A stretch of 42,055 bases of DNA from Amoeboradix gromovi (Eukaryota > Sanchytriomycota > Sanchytriomycetes > Sanchytriales > Sanchytriaceae): positions 1 through 42,055 of the forward strand of contig JADGIF010000014.1 of NCBI GenBank assembly GCA_018985225.1, given 5' to 3'. Every line of letters starts with the position of its first letter. Within the stretch, counting starts at the first letter, position 1. Under the pieces are notes generated by a model. The model was given only the letters and a program-made list of their open reading frames with translations, was not told where the DNA came from and did no database searches. The position numbers were made by a program, and so were the translations under genes. Positions 11,301-20,497 of this stretch are shown here, in pieces.

Positions 11301-14300
11301 TTAGCCGCGTAATTAGTACTATTGGTAGCTTAAGTCGCTTGATTGATTTTAGCAACGTTACTAGTCGCATTATCCAGCCTTTCGTTAGATTGCTCAGTAC
11401 AAACTCGTTTATAAACGAAATATTGCCTGTTTTGACCAGTATGGCAATTCAATTGCAATTTGATTATTTACCATTTACGAGTCTAATTAACAAACAGCTG
11501 TTACAGTTGGATCAGTCATTGATTAATAAAGATCTTTTGAGCAAATATAAATCGATAGTTTCTTTACTTGTAAACAATGAGCCATTGCCCGTAGATTTAA
11601 TTGGAGAAATGGCACTAGTGAATTCAAGCAACGCAGTAGAGTCTATAGTAGTCAGCAAATTGCCGGTGAATCAACAGCAGCTAAAGAAAACGTGGGAAGC
11701 ATCTCTACAAAGTACGCCTGAAGATTGGTTGGAATGGTTGCGGCGGCTGAGTGTGGAGCTATTAAAGGAGTCACCAAGCCATGCTTTGAGAGCATGTAGC
11801 TCTTTAGCGTCTGTGTACCCTCCAATATCAAGAGAGTTATTTAACGCAGCATTCTTGTCTTGCTGGAGTGAACTTTATGATCAATTTCAAGATGAACTAG
11901 TTAAATCTATTGAAACTGCTCTATTAAGTCCGCAAATACCACCAGAAGTATTACAATCCTTGTTAAATCTAGCTGAATTTATGGAGCATGATGATAAGCC
12001 ACTTCCAATAGATCTAAGAACCTTGGGTAGTTATGCTAACAGATGCCATGCATATGCCAAAGCATTGCATTATAAAGAACTAGAATTTGCTACTAATCCT
12101 AGTAGCAACGTAATTGAATCATTAATCGCTATAAATAATCAACTAGACCAGCCGGAAGTAAGTTTAGGACTGTTACAAACTGCTAAACAGCATGACATCA
12201 GCATGAAGGAGAGTTGGTATGAGAAGTTGGGCAAATTTGAAGATGCATTGAGGGTGTATGAGGAGAAACAAATATTGGAACCCAACAGTATTGAGATTAC
12301 ATTAGGTCGGCTGAGATGTCTTAGTGCACTCAGTGAATGGGAAACCATAAGTACAATTAGTAAAGAGAAATGGTCATCAGTAACCAGTAATCGTGAAAAA
12401 CTATTGATTGCACCGTTTAGCGCAAGTGCTTCATTCCAATTGGGTGATTGGGATATGCTTAAGATATATGTTGATATCCTTCAAGATCATAGCCCTGATT
12501 CCTCTTTCTTCAAATCTATCTTAGCTATACACGAGAATGATTATCAGCTTGCATTATCGTTGATTGATACAACCAGAAGTATTTTAGATACAGAACTAAC
12601 TGCATTAGTTGGAGAGTCATATGAAAGGGCTTATAGTGTTGCCGTCCGTGTTCAAATGCTTACGGAATTGGAAGAAGTTATTGTAATTAAGCAGACTAAC
12701 AAATCAGACCTAATTACCAAGACATGGCACAAGCGACTGCATGGTATGCAACGACATGTGCAAGTATGGCAGAAGATTCTGAAAGTCAGATCACTGGTTA
12801 TCAGTCCAAGCGATGAATTAGATACATGGCTGAAGTTTTGTAGCTTGTGCTGTCATCAGAATCCTAAACTAGCTTTAAAGACTCTTTCAATGCTCTTTGG
12901 ATTTGATCCATCTAGTACTCCTATCAACATAATACTTGAAAGCGACCCCATGATTGTATATGCTTACATCAAATATCTATGGAACACTGATCAGACTAGC
13001 AGTTCATTGAGTTTGCTTGTTCAACTAACAGGTGTTTTGGAGAGTGGCACAAACAACAACGCAAGTTTAGGTATAACCAAAATTGCTGATTCCAATTTAA
13101 CGAGTCTAAGTACTAGTGGTATAGAGTCAGCCAATAAAGGTGTATATGGTGCAGGTATAACACATGGTACTCGTAATCTTCTGGCCAAGTGCCATTATAA
13201 GATAGGCCAATACAAGTCGCTGTCAAATGAAGCAACTGAGGAGTCTATCCAGTCGATACTAAAATCATATTTATTAGCTATTCAGTATGATGTTAATTAC
13301 TATAAAGTATGGCATAACCTGGCGATTACGAACTATGAAGCCATAACGATGGTGGAGAAGAAGTACAACAAGATATTACCAAATACCATGACTCTGTATA
13401 TTATACCATCTTTACAGGCATTCTTCAAGTCTATAAGCATAACGCATGGTCAATCATTCCAGGATACTCTAAGGCTGTTAACATTGTGGTTTAAATATGG
13501 CGAATTTAAAGAGATTAGTAACTGCATCCAAGAGGGTATTGACAATGTACCTGTAGAGACCTGGCTAAGTGTAATTCCCCAGTTGATAGCAAGAATAGGG
13601 TTTAGCGGAAGTCAAGGAGTTTCGCTACTAGTTAGTGTGATCCTTAACAAAATAGCAAGTGAACATCCACAAGCACTTATATACAACTTAGCAGTAGCCA
13701 CTAAGTCAGCAAGCCCTAGTAGGAAGCAAGGCGCTACATTAATAATAAACAGCATAAAAATCAATAATCCAAACCTAGTAGAACAAGCCATATTGGTGAG
13801 CGAAGAGTTGATCAGAGTAGCTATCCTGCTACATGAATCATGGCACCACGGATTGGAAGAAGCCAGTAGGTTGTTCTTTGGTGAAAATGATCCGCAAGGT
13901 ATGCTGGCCGTATTAATACCATTGCATGAATTGATGGATAGCAAACAACCAGAAACAATCAAAGAAGAAGCATTTCATCAGCAATTTTATAGGGACTTAA
14001 AGGAAGCGCACACATTGTGCATGCAGTACTTGGAGAGCAACGATAAAAATGATTTAAACCAGGCATGGGAACTCTACTTTAGTGTATTTAGAAAGATCAA
14101 CAAACAACTGCCATTAATGCAACAGCTTGAGCTACAATCATGCAGCCCCAAGTTGTATATGTTAAGGGATAGTGAATTAGCAATACCGGGTACATATTCA
14201 AGTAATAATAGCATTATTAGAATCTGGAAGTTGTTACCGACAATGCAGGTAATAACTAGCAAGCAAAGACCTCGTAAAATGACTATAATGGGTAGCGATG

Positions 14301-15367
14301 GTCTGGAATATCCGTTTTTATTAAAAGGACATGAAGATTTAAGACAAGATGAAAGAGTAATGCAGCTATTTCAGCTGATTAACAATCTCTTGCAACAACA
14401 TCAGGAGTCATTTAAGAAGTCATTAAACATACAGCGGTACAGTGTGATACCGCTAAGTCCAAACAGTGGCTTGCTGAGCTGGGTACCTAACTGTGATACA
14501 TTGCATTCATTGATTAGAGATTATAGGGAGTCGCGCAAGATATTACTAAACATTGAACATCGGCTGATGCTGCAACAAGCACCGGGATACGATAATTTGA
14601 CACTGATCCAAAAGATGGAAGTTTTTGAATATTCGCTCCAAAATACGCAAGCCAGTGATCTTTATAAAGTATTATGGCTAAAATCGAAAAACAGTGAAGT
14701 TTGGTTGGATAGAAGAAGCAACTACACCAGGTCATTGGCATTGATGAGCATGGTAGGCTATATACTAGGCTTAGGAGATAGACACCCAAGCAATTTGATG
14801 CTGGATAGATACACAGGCAAGATAGTTCATATAGATTTTGGAGATTGCTTTGAAGTAGCTATGAATAGAGACAAATTTCCGGAAAAAATACCTTTTCGGT
14901 TGACCAGAATGATGGTTAATGCCATGGAAGTTAGCGGAATAGAGGGAAGTTTTAGAAGCACCTGTGAATCAGTAATGGTAGTTTTAAGAAAGAATAAGGA
15001 TTCGATGCTGGCAGTGTTGGAGGCATTCGTGTATGATCCATTGATAAACTGGAGATTAATGGCACCGGAGCAGCCACCTTTGAGTAGAACAACTACTATA
15101 GAAGAAATTCCAAATGAATTGGGTAAGAGCTACAGCAAGAGTATAGCCAGGAGCAACAGAATATACATGAAAGATGACCACAATACAGAATTTATAAATG
15201 ATAGAGCCGTAGCAGTTATAAATAGAGTGCAAAATAAGCTGAGTGGGAGAGATTTTAAACACGATAAAGTGCTAGACGCAGCAAATCAAGTTGACAAACT
15301 GATACAGCAAGCAACAAGTATAGAAAACTTGTGCCAGTTGTACGTAGGATGGTGTGCTTTTTGGTAA
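8372..15367 (+). CDS. TOR: Target of rapamycin (TOR) serine/threonine kinase
   Basis: TOR is the PIKK-family kinase of TORC1/TORC2, controlling growth and repressing autophagy in response to nutrients. The 2331-aa protein is one uninterrupted exon. The N-terminal half is HEAT repeats (about 1-1150), followed by the FAT region (about 1200-1750). The FRB domain starts near 1818 (ESWHHGLEEASRLFFGE) and keeps Ser1832, the equivalent of human Ser2035, plus the AWELYFSVF aromatic face, so rapamycin-FKBP12 binding is expected. In the kinase domain the ATP-binding region reads FLLKGHEDLRQDERVMQL. The catalytic loop GLGDRHPSNLML has Asp2136 and the DFG motif has Asp2155, spaced exactly as in human mTOR. 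The FATC tail ends VGWCAFW, the invariant C-terminus. Length is slightly below human (2549) and yeast (about 2470). No second TOR paralogue lies in the window. Confidence 0.98.
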   Translation: MDQSINIILQQIIKDKKYKESGLLQLRDAINSIISSEISSDALLKFINELNRKIFELIHGNDSEEKKCGIFVIIELIDLDTEDNTVKLTRFCNYLRMVLPSNDIQVMEYAAKAMGKLSSPSIGGSLAVELVEFEVKRSLEWLLNDKTEFKRYAAVLLIKEIALNASTILYGYMSQILEFIWIPLRDTRPNVRKVASESFAVCLSLIQQRDSQQREQWYKHIYSQILQGFKFNSPEYIHASFLAMQTMIRFSREFMQSNFDECQLNLYKFRDNKDQAVKDTILQTLPYLASNFTPSMSKIIGEWMEFLLSPSRKERDRPKALLCSCELACYLNLECKNYIPEIIKQLKDLFHSKMRKSCLDDIFTCISLCSRALPAELSPFIPELIAMIFSSGLSFQMRQTLEDLATNVSSFSNVIQERLLNLLSQVLTGHSYRPSFLSKNKVYEPKDPDLIILALETLCSFQISGQSLADFLVEAVIPYLDFDNSNIRSAAAKTICAIMYRDPIKNTKNQFSFDLVYEILVRLTTIAISDPDYKIRLLIMKSLASESSVDFVLCQSELIRALFLAINDEYYLVRLNAITIVGRLSSLNPAYVMPCIRKILFQLLSELEFSKVSKIKEESAKLLCALVISIKEYIRPYVDSIFRVLLPKVKDSSSSVSSQILVAIGEVSIFAKDDEIVPFLTSLMTTLTETLQDQSSVRKREAALRSMRLLVSSTSNAIQPYLDYPNLMDTLLDILKTEQSPSIRKETMRLIGNLGALAPYTFKNIQRINLEGTSKKEDLDPENLVYLGIIPSNDDYYPTVAIYALMKILRDQSLNIHHTAVIQATLYMFKTLGLKCVVYLNQIMPLFLNIVGNCSSSLLEFYLQQLGLLIKIVKQHIRPFLVDLFNLIDSLSGNHIQIVYLSLLENISYALDGEFKSYIPQITPFINTLLDANITNSNVVLKALDTLCIFGSSLEAYFHLILPSLLKLLESSNDLLISRVISTIGSLSRLIDFSNVTSRIIQPFVRLLSTNSFINEILPVLTSMAIQLQFDYLPFTSLINKQLLQLDQSLINKDLLSKYKSIVSLLVNNEPLPVDLIGEMALVNSSNAVESIVVSKLPVNQQQLKKTWEASLQSTPEDWLEWLRRLSVELLKESPSHALRACSSLASVYPPISRELFNAAFLSCWSELYDQFQDELVKSIETALLSPQIPPEVLQSLLNLAEFMEHDDKPLPIDLRTLGSYANRCHAYAKALHYKELEFATNPSSNVIESLIAINNQLDQPEVSLGLLQTAKQHDISMKESWYEKLGKFEDALRVYEEKQILEPNSIEITLGRLRCLSALSEWETISTISKEKWSSVTSNREKLLIAPFSASASFQLGDWDMLKIYVDILQDHSPDSSFFKSILAIHENDYQLALSLIDTTRSILDTELTALVGESYERAYSVAVRVQMLTELEEVIVIKQTNKSDLITKTWHKRLHGMQRHVQVWQKILKVRSLVISPSDELDTWLKFCSLCCHQNPKLALKTLSMLFGFDPSSTPINIILESDPMIVYAYIKYLWNTDQTSSSLSLLVQLTGVLESGTNNNASLGITKIADSNLTSLSTSGIESANKGVYGAGITHGTRNLLAKCHYKIGQYKSLSNEATEESIQSILKSYLLAIQYDVNYYKVWHNLAITNYEAITMVEKKYNKILPNTMTLYIIPSLQAFFKSISITHGQSFQDTLRLLTLWFKYGEFKEISNCIQEGIDNVPVETWLSVIPQLIARIGFSGSQGVSLLVSVILNKIASEHPQALIYNLAVATKSASPSRKQGATLIINSIKINNPNLVEQAILVSEELIRVAILLHESWHHGLEEASRLFFGENDPQGMLAVLIPLHELMDSKQPETIKEEAFHQQFYRDLKEAHTLCMQYLESNDKNDLNQAWELYFSVFRKINKQLPLMQQLELQSCSPKLYMLRDSELAIPGTYSSNNSIIRIWKLLPTMQVITSKQRPRKMTIMGSDGLEYPFLLKGHEDLRQDERVMQLFQLINNLLQQHQESFKKSLNIQRYSVIPLSPNSGLLSWVPNCDTLHSLIRDYRESRKILLNIEHRLMLQQAPGYDNLTLIQKMEVFEYSLQNTQASDLYKVLWLKSKNSEVWLDRRSNYTRSLALMSMVGYILGLGDRHPSNLMLDRYTGKIVHIDFGDCFEVAMNRDKFPEKIPFRLTRMMVNAMEVSGIEGSFRSTCESVMVVLRKNKDSMLAVLEAFVYDPLINWRLMAPEQPPLSRTTTIEEIPNELGKSYSKSIARSNRIYMKDDHNTEFINDRAVAVINRVQNKLSGRDFKHDKVLDAANQVDKLIQQATSIENLCQLYVGWCAFW

Positions 15368-15453
15368 TTTAGCTACTTTAAATAAATATTTGCTCAGTTT
15401 GAACCTCTTTTGGTACAAAGCTATGCCATCTCTTTGATTAATTTAAATCTTTA

Positions 15454-18364
15454 TTAAATTAATTTCCGATTATTAGCGACACTCTCTTTTCTTTTACTCC
15501 TTTGAGCTTGACTAGATCTATGTTCAATTGCAACTAATTCTTGCAGTTTAGTCTCCAGCTGAGAAATGAATAATCTTAGCTCCTTGTTTTCAGCTGTATC
15601 GACAACCACCGGAACATTTATTGCATTTAAAACCTTGTTCTTATATCTCCTATATTCCGATTTTAGTTCTAATTTCGATTTCAAGCTTAGTTCATATTTT
15701 AGCAACATGGATTTCTGCTGACTTTGTATTTCAGACTGCTTTTCGTTCAATAGTTTTATATGGTCTTCCATCGATTTTAGTTGCTTTTTCTTGCTATCTA
15801 TATCATCGTCAAGAGGATTTACCATTTTCTTTTGCTTTTCCAAAGTATGATCTAATATATGTTTGACCTTTAATTGGAAAGATACTTGTTTGTGATTGTG
15901 ATCCAAAAGGTTCTCAATTGCCACCAGACTATCTATTTTATCATTGTGCTACATAAGTACAGAATACTAAAGCTACTGATGCGGATATTTTTAATTTTAT
16001 TAAATTAATTTCGGTCACCAATTCTTTTTGAGAATTCATCATTCTGTGTAGTCGAATTTTTGATAGATCTAAAGCATGTAATAAATTTAGCCTGCGCTTT
16101 TCCAGAACCGTCACTAAACTTTTATGAGGGTATATATTCCTTTTCAGCTCTTCGTAGGTTGCATGATATTGTTCAGCAGAATTTTTGACCAGATTCTGCA
16201 TTTCAGTCACTAATACCATACCCTCAATTTGAAATGAATCTGCGGAGTACCGCATATGTTCTATTTTATTTGATAATTTGTTTTTATTGCGAAAGTGGGT
16301 AGTTGTTTCCTGTGCTAAGCTTTCGATGGAGATATCATTTTGCTTCTGAAATTTCTCTGAGAATACTTTGCTAATTTCACATACGTCTTTGCTAGTCTGC
16401 TGCTCTAAATTTATTGTGATATTTATCACAACCAGTGCTAATTCTTGCTGCTTATCTTTATAAGTTATCAAATTGGATTTATTGGTTTCTAAGAGAACAT
16501 CCATTAGCTTTTGGAGTACATTTAGCTCCTCTCCTCTCTTCTTTTTGAATTCCTCTGATATTTTACACTTGGCGGATTTCTCTTTATTATGACGCTGCGC
16601 CAGGATATGATACTCTCTGTCGAAAGACTCTTGTATAAAAGTCTGGTCATATTCAGATTGCAATTCCAACTCAAAAAAATGGTTGTTGTGTGAGTTTACT
16701 AAACTCGAATGATGTTCTAAAGCACTAAGAGTAGAAACAATTGTATGATATAATTTCGGCACAAATTGGAAAAACACAAATCCCTCATTGCACACTACAA
16801 GTGCGTTATCATATGTAATCCATTTTAAAGGTTTAATGTGGGTAAATTCTATTGTTACTGTTTTAGAGTGGTCAACAAGTAATCTTTTGCCCGTAACTGT
16901 GAAATGAGCAAGCATAAATCCGCGAAGATTAGTTAGAATTACGAATGCTTTCATTTCATTTATATAACGAAATATAAAACTATCATACTCTGTCTGTAAA
17001 CTGTATTCTAATAGTATTTCTCGCTTGTCTACTTGATAAAACCCCTTAGCTGTCAAAAACAACAGCCCTGCTTCATTATAATATGCATCTAGTATTTTTT
17101 GATCACTTATATAGTCATCTTGTTTCTTAAATGAGTATAACTTATAAGCGCTCACAGTTTTATCAGAGTAAACCACAAAGTAAGAAGCGCACATCTTAAA
17201 ACATGTATTATCTGTAAGCTTAAACGGATACTGACCCAAAAGAGTCATATCATATATGTTTCTGAAATTTATGAACTTTTCGGAATATGAAATTAAGCAA
17301 CTATCAGAGAATCTTAAATTTGATTTTCCTTTTACATACAAAGAGGAATTTTCAAAAAATACGTTTTGCGATAGAATACCAGAACTAACCGTAGAATTTT
17401 CGTGTGAATAGAGCAATGGAATACATGGGTGAAACGTAAAATTACTGATGTATGATGATTTAGAGATTGAAAATTCGTAATTGTAAAGATCAATATGAAA
17501 AATATAATTTTCAGAGTATCCGTACACATACCCTGTACTAAAGTTAACTGTAATTGACTCATTTAAGTGTTTTAACAAAGGGAAAGTAGTGTGTCTTAAT
17601 TTCGATAATATGTAATCGGACTTTATTCTAGTTAGCTTATAAAATAAAATCTCCATTCCATTAGTTACTACAATATGTTGATCAACTCGAATGTCTTTTA
17701 TCTCAATTGGGACGATTAGCTCTTTTTGTATAGGGTATAGCAATGATAACTTCATATTTTTCCACAAAACAACTGCTTCTTGTAACACAAAAAGTTCACC
17801 ATCATAATCTAGAGCTAGTATTTCTGCATTTAGATCTGATAAAAGTCTAACGCTTATGCATTTAGTTTTTTTGATGATAAACACAGATTCGCTTAATGCT
17901 ATAAGTTGACCTTCAACTTTGTACCTCTCAACTTTATCTATGTACAAGTGCGACATTCCTTCTGTATAAGCAATCAAAAAGTTTGCGCTTAGTATAATCT
18001 TTTCTGGCCGTAGATCTATAGCTGTAAATCGAAAATTTTCAAAATTGTATATTTTGATATTTTTTCCAAAAATTATAAAATTGTAAGCATCAACTATTAA
18101 ATCGCCATCTAATTCCATTCTTTTCACAATCGCGAGCTCTATTTTATCTAAGCATACCATCCACTTCTTGGAATGGTTAGTGCCAGTTATAATAATGTAT
18201 TTTTGGCTATTTTTGATGCTACAAATTGCCATTTCTATATCGATACATTTGAATTTGCCCAAGCACCAAAGAAACAAATAATTACCTACATAGTATAGTA
18301 TCCAGTTGTCAAAGTACTCTATTTCCTGTAAATTTAAAGGTTTGAATCCAAGAGTTGGTAACAT
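15454..18364 (-). CDS. Propeller plus coiled-coil protein, CFAP57-like, two exons
   Basis: Exon 1 is 15968-18364 (799 codons) and exon 2 is 15454-15948 (164 residues plus stop), giving 963 aa. Removing the 19-nt intron at 15949-15967 extends a coiled coil without a break; without splicing the protein stops 8 residues later and the downstream coiled coil is orphaned. Residues 1 to about 540 are repeating short beta strands with no enzyme motif, consistent with one or two divergent WD-type propellers. Residues from about 560 onward are long charged heptad coiled coil. This architecture is that of axonemal CFAP57/WDR65 (also CFAP43/44), an inner-arm dynein or tether-associated factor of motile cilia. 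No strict WD dipeptides are visible, so the family call is tentative; other propeller/coiled-coil ciliary proteins are possible. It shares a 166-bp divergent promoter with ASTE1. Confidence 0.4.
15949..15967 (-). other. 19-nt spliceosomal intron in the CFAP57-like gene
   Basis: On the minus strand it reads GTATTCTGTACTTATGTAG, with A14 inside CTTAT. Splicing is phase 0 (SVAL-HNDK) and joins two coiled-coil frames. It matches the Pmc1 intron at 17 of 19 positions. Confidence 0.85.
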
Positions 18365-18530
18365 TTTGAAACTTAAAATTTAGAACAAGAGTTCTCATAA
18401 AAAACCATTGAACAAGAGTAGAAATAAATCAAACCTCAATCAGAGCAAGCAAAATTATTTAGTGATGTGGTCTTCAACATGAAATTTCCATGTTTTTAAA
18501 TAACGGAATACTTTTAAAACACCATTCAAG

Positions 18531-20396
18531 ATGGGTGTCCGAGGACTTACTGGATTTATCAGAACCCTCAAGAATTGCAATAGGGATGAAGTCGTTTATT
18601 TTAATAATGAAATCAAAATAAATGCTGTACTATCAGAAAGACTCCCAACAATCATGGATGGTAATGCATTTACTCATTTTGCTATGGAGAATTTCTTTTC
18701 TTGGATAAATGATGACTTGAAGCTATTCTACTACACAGGCAGCAATTTGTTTAAGGATGTTGTCAAATTCTATTATTTAGCACTTTCTAAAACATTCGAT
18801 TTGACTATAATATTTGATGCAGGAATCCCAGAATCAAAGCTTCAGACCCTTTACGATCGTGAAGTTGAACGTGCTAAAGATTTAAGCAAAACAAACTTTA
18901 AAATTTTAAGTAACTCATATAAGGATATTGGGTTTTTGCAGCTGCCACCATTAATCTATCCCTCTGTTTATGAAGCGTTGAGAGAAGTGAGTGCACCAAT
19001 ACAATTTGCTATCGAGGAGGCTGACGATCTGATAGCTTCTCTTGCTAGTATAAGATCTGCTTACGTGTTATCTAATGATTCTGATTTCTATGTTTATCCG
19101 ATTAAAGGTTTTATACCTTTTATGTACTTGGACATTCAAACCAAAAATGCTGAGACATTTCTCGGAAAGACCAATATTGATAGATTAGTATCTATTACTG
19201 CCAATATTTACAATATCAAATCAATTCAAAAATCTTTGAAGATAGAATCGTGGAATTTATACACTCTCAGTTGTTCTTTTATCGGAAATGACATGACACC
19301 TCACCATTTTTTGGATAAATTCATTTCAAGTATTCCTGAACTGTCTCGCTGTTTTGTCGTGCCGTATGGCAAGAATTATAAAAAAGCAGTCTTTCTCAAG
19401 CAGAAGTTGTATATGGTTTTCGGATTTATGGCCAAATTGCAGAATATTGAGTGGAAAATATTGCTGGATGGATTACAGAATTCCTTAAACTTGAACCAAC
19501 ATGAGATGGATTTACTCATAGAATCGGAAATATCATACTCACCTAAGAAACTACACATTGTTAGCGAAAAGCATTCTATATATTCAACCCAGCCAAATCC
19601 TGCTTTCCTGGATCGTTTTTTAAGAACTGGGCTTTTAAACGGGCGAATAACAGAAATTGGAACAGCTCAATTATGCCGATGTGGTGTAGGATTAGAGGAT
19701 GAAAAAAAACCTTCAATATTTGATTCCAGCTTTAAGATGCAGAGATGGTTGTTTACAATCTGCAAGTATTTTCTGTTCGGATTTAAGGAAAATTCAATCC
19801 TGGTAATTAAACGAGAATTGAACAAAGCAAAGAGATATCAGACAGAAATACCTTCGCTAAAGGAACTGTCTGAACTTGTAGGAATTCAACTGTATGGGGA
19901 TTCTTGGTGGGCCCTGACATTTAAGCAAAAAAATAAAATATTTTCTGCTCTGCTAGGAGTTGAAGAAGCAGACAACATGATGGATTTTGTCATGAAGTAC
20001 ATCACGAGAGAGCTGAGGGATCAAGATATGTTGCCTTTTATAAAGTACGTCAAAGATTGTTATGCAATTTACCCGGAAGACATTGTTGTAAAAGATCATC
20101 CGAATCTGTTGCCTTTTTACCATATGGCTTCGGAAGTTCAAGCGTTACTATTGGAAATGTTCAACTTGGGCAGAGCTGTATTCTACACCACAAGCAAAGA
20201 AAAGTATACCGAGACTGAGTCCCGATTTATTTTGGATCTATTCACAGACATTTCCTCTTTTTTTGATGCTACTCATTTCGTATTGAAGTGTATAGGGATG
20301 GATAATGGACTCCGTAGAGCAAACAAGGTTAGGAAATATGACAAGCTGCCGCAGAATTTTGAAGAAACATTGAATTTTTTGAAAGGCGATGCTTGA
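18531..20396 (+). CDS. ASTE1: Asteroid homolog 1 (XPG/FEN1-like nuclease fold)
   Basis: The protein has 621 aa and begins MGVRGLTGFI, the XPG-N signature, followed by IMDGNAF. A mid-region has the FDAGIPESK strand, and the XPG-I part reads EEADDLIASLASI then VLSNDSDFYVY, giving the acidic metal-binding residues. The size, and a long C-terminal half without a FEN1-type PCNA motif, match ASTE1/asteroid rather than FEN1, EXO1 or XPG. Human ASTE1 is reported as a structure-specific nuclease working with shieldin in DNA-end processing. The key acidic residues appear intact, so activity is plausible. The start is chosen because the nuclease N-terminus requires Met-Gly at position 1. No intron. Confidence 0.8.
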   Translation: MGVRGLTGFIRTLKNCNRDEVVYFNNEIKINAVLSERLPTIMDGNAFTHFAMENFFSWINDDLKLFYYTGSNLFKDVVKFYYLALSKTFDLTIIFDAGIPESKLQTLYDREVERAKDLSKTNFKILSNSYKDIGFLQLPPLIYPSVYEALREVSAPIQFAIEEADDLIASLASIRSAYVLSNDSDFYVYPIKGFIPFMYLDIQTKNAETFLGKTNIDRLVSITANIYNIKSIQKSLKIESWNLYTLSCSFIGNDMTPHHFLDKFISSIPELSRCFVVPYGKNYKKAVFLKQKLYMVFGFMAKLQNIEWKILLDGLQNSLNLNQHEMDLLIESEISYSPKKLHIVSEKHSIYSTQPNPAFLDRFLRTGLLNGRITEIGTAQLCRCGVGLEDEKKPSIFDSSFKMQRWLFTICKYFLFGFKENSILVIKRELNKAKRYQTEIPSLKELSELVGIQLYGDSWWALTFKQKNKIFSALLGVEEADNMMDFVMKYITRELRDQDMLPFIKYVKDCYAIYPEDIVVKDHPNLLPFYHMASEVQALLLEMFNLGRAVFYTTSKEKYTETESRFILDLFTDISSFFDATHFVLKCIGMDNGLRRANKVRKYDKLPQNFEETLNFLKGDA

Positions 20397-20477
20397 TCAA
20401 TGAATCTGTGTTTATGTCTTAAAACCTTGTCCGCGAGACTCGATAGCTCCATTTTTAAAACTCACTCGAATAAACTA

Positions 20478-20488
20478 TCTCCTTTAAA
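20478..20488 (+). promoter_or_regulatory. Possible core-promoter or initiator motif of CEP120
   Basis: TCTCCTTTAAA (followed by CC) lies about 10 bases before the ATG and nearly repeats the TOR pre-start string. This is inference from similarity only. Confidence 0.3.
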
Positions 20489-20497
20489 CCTTAATTC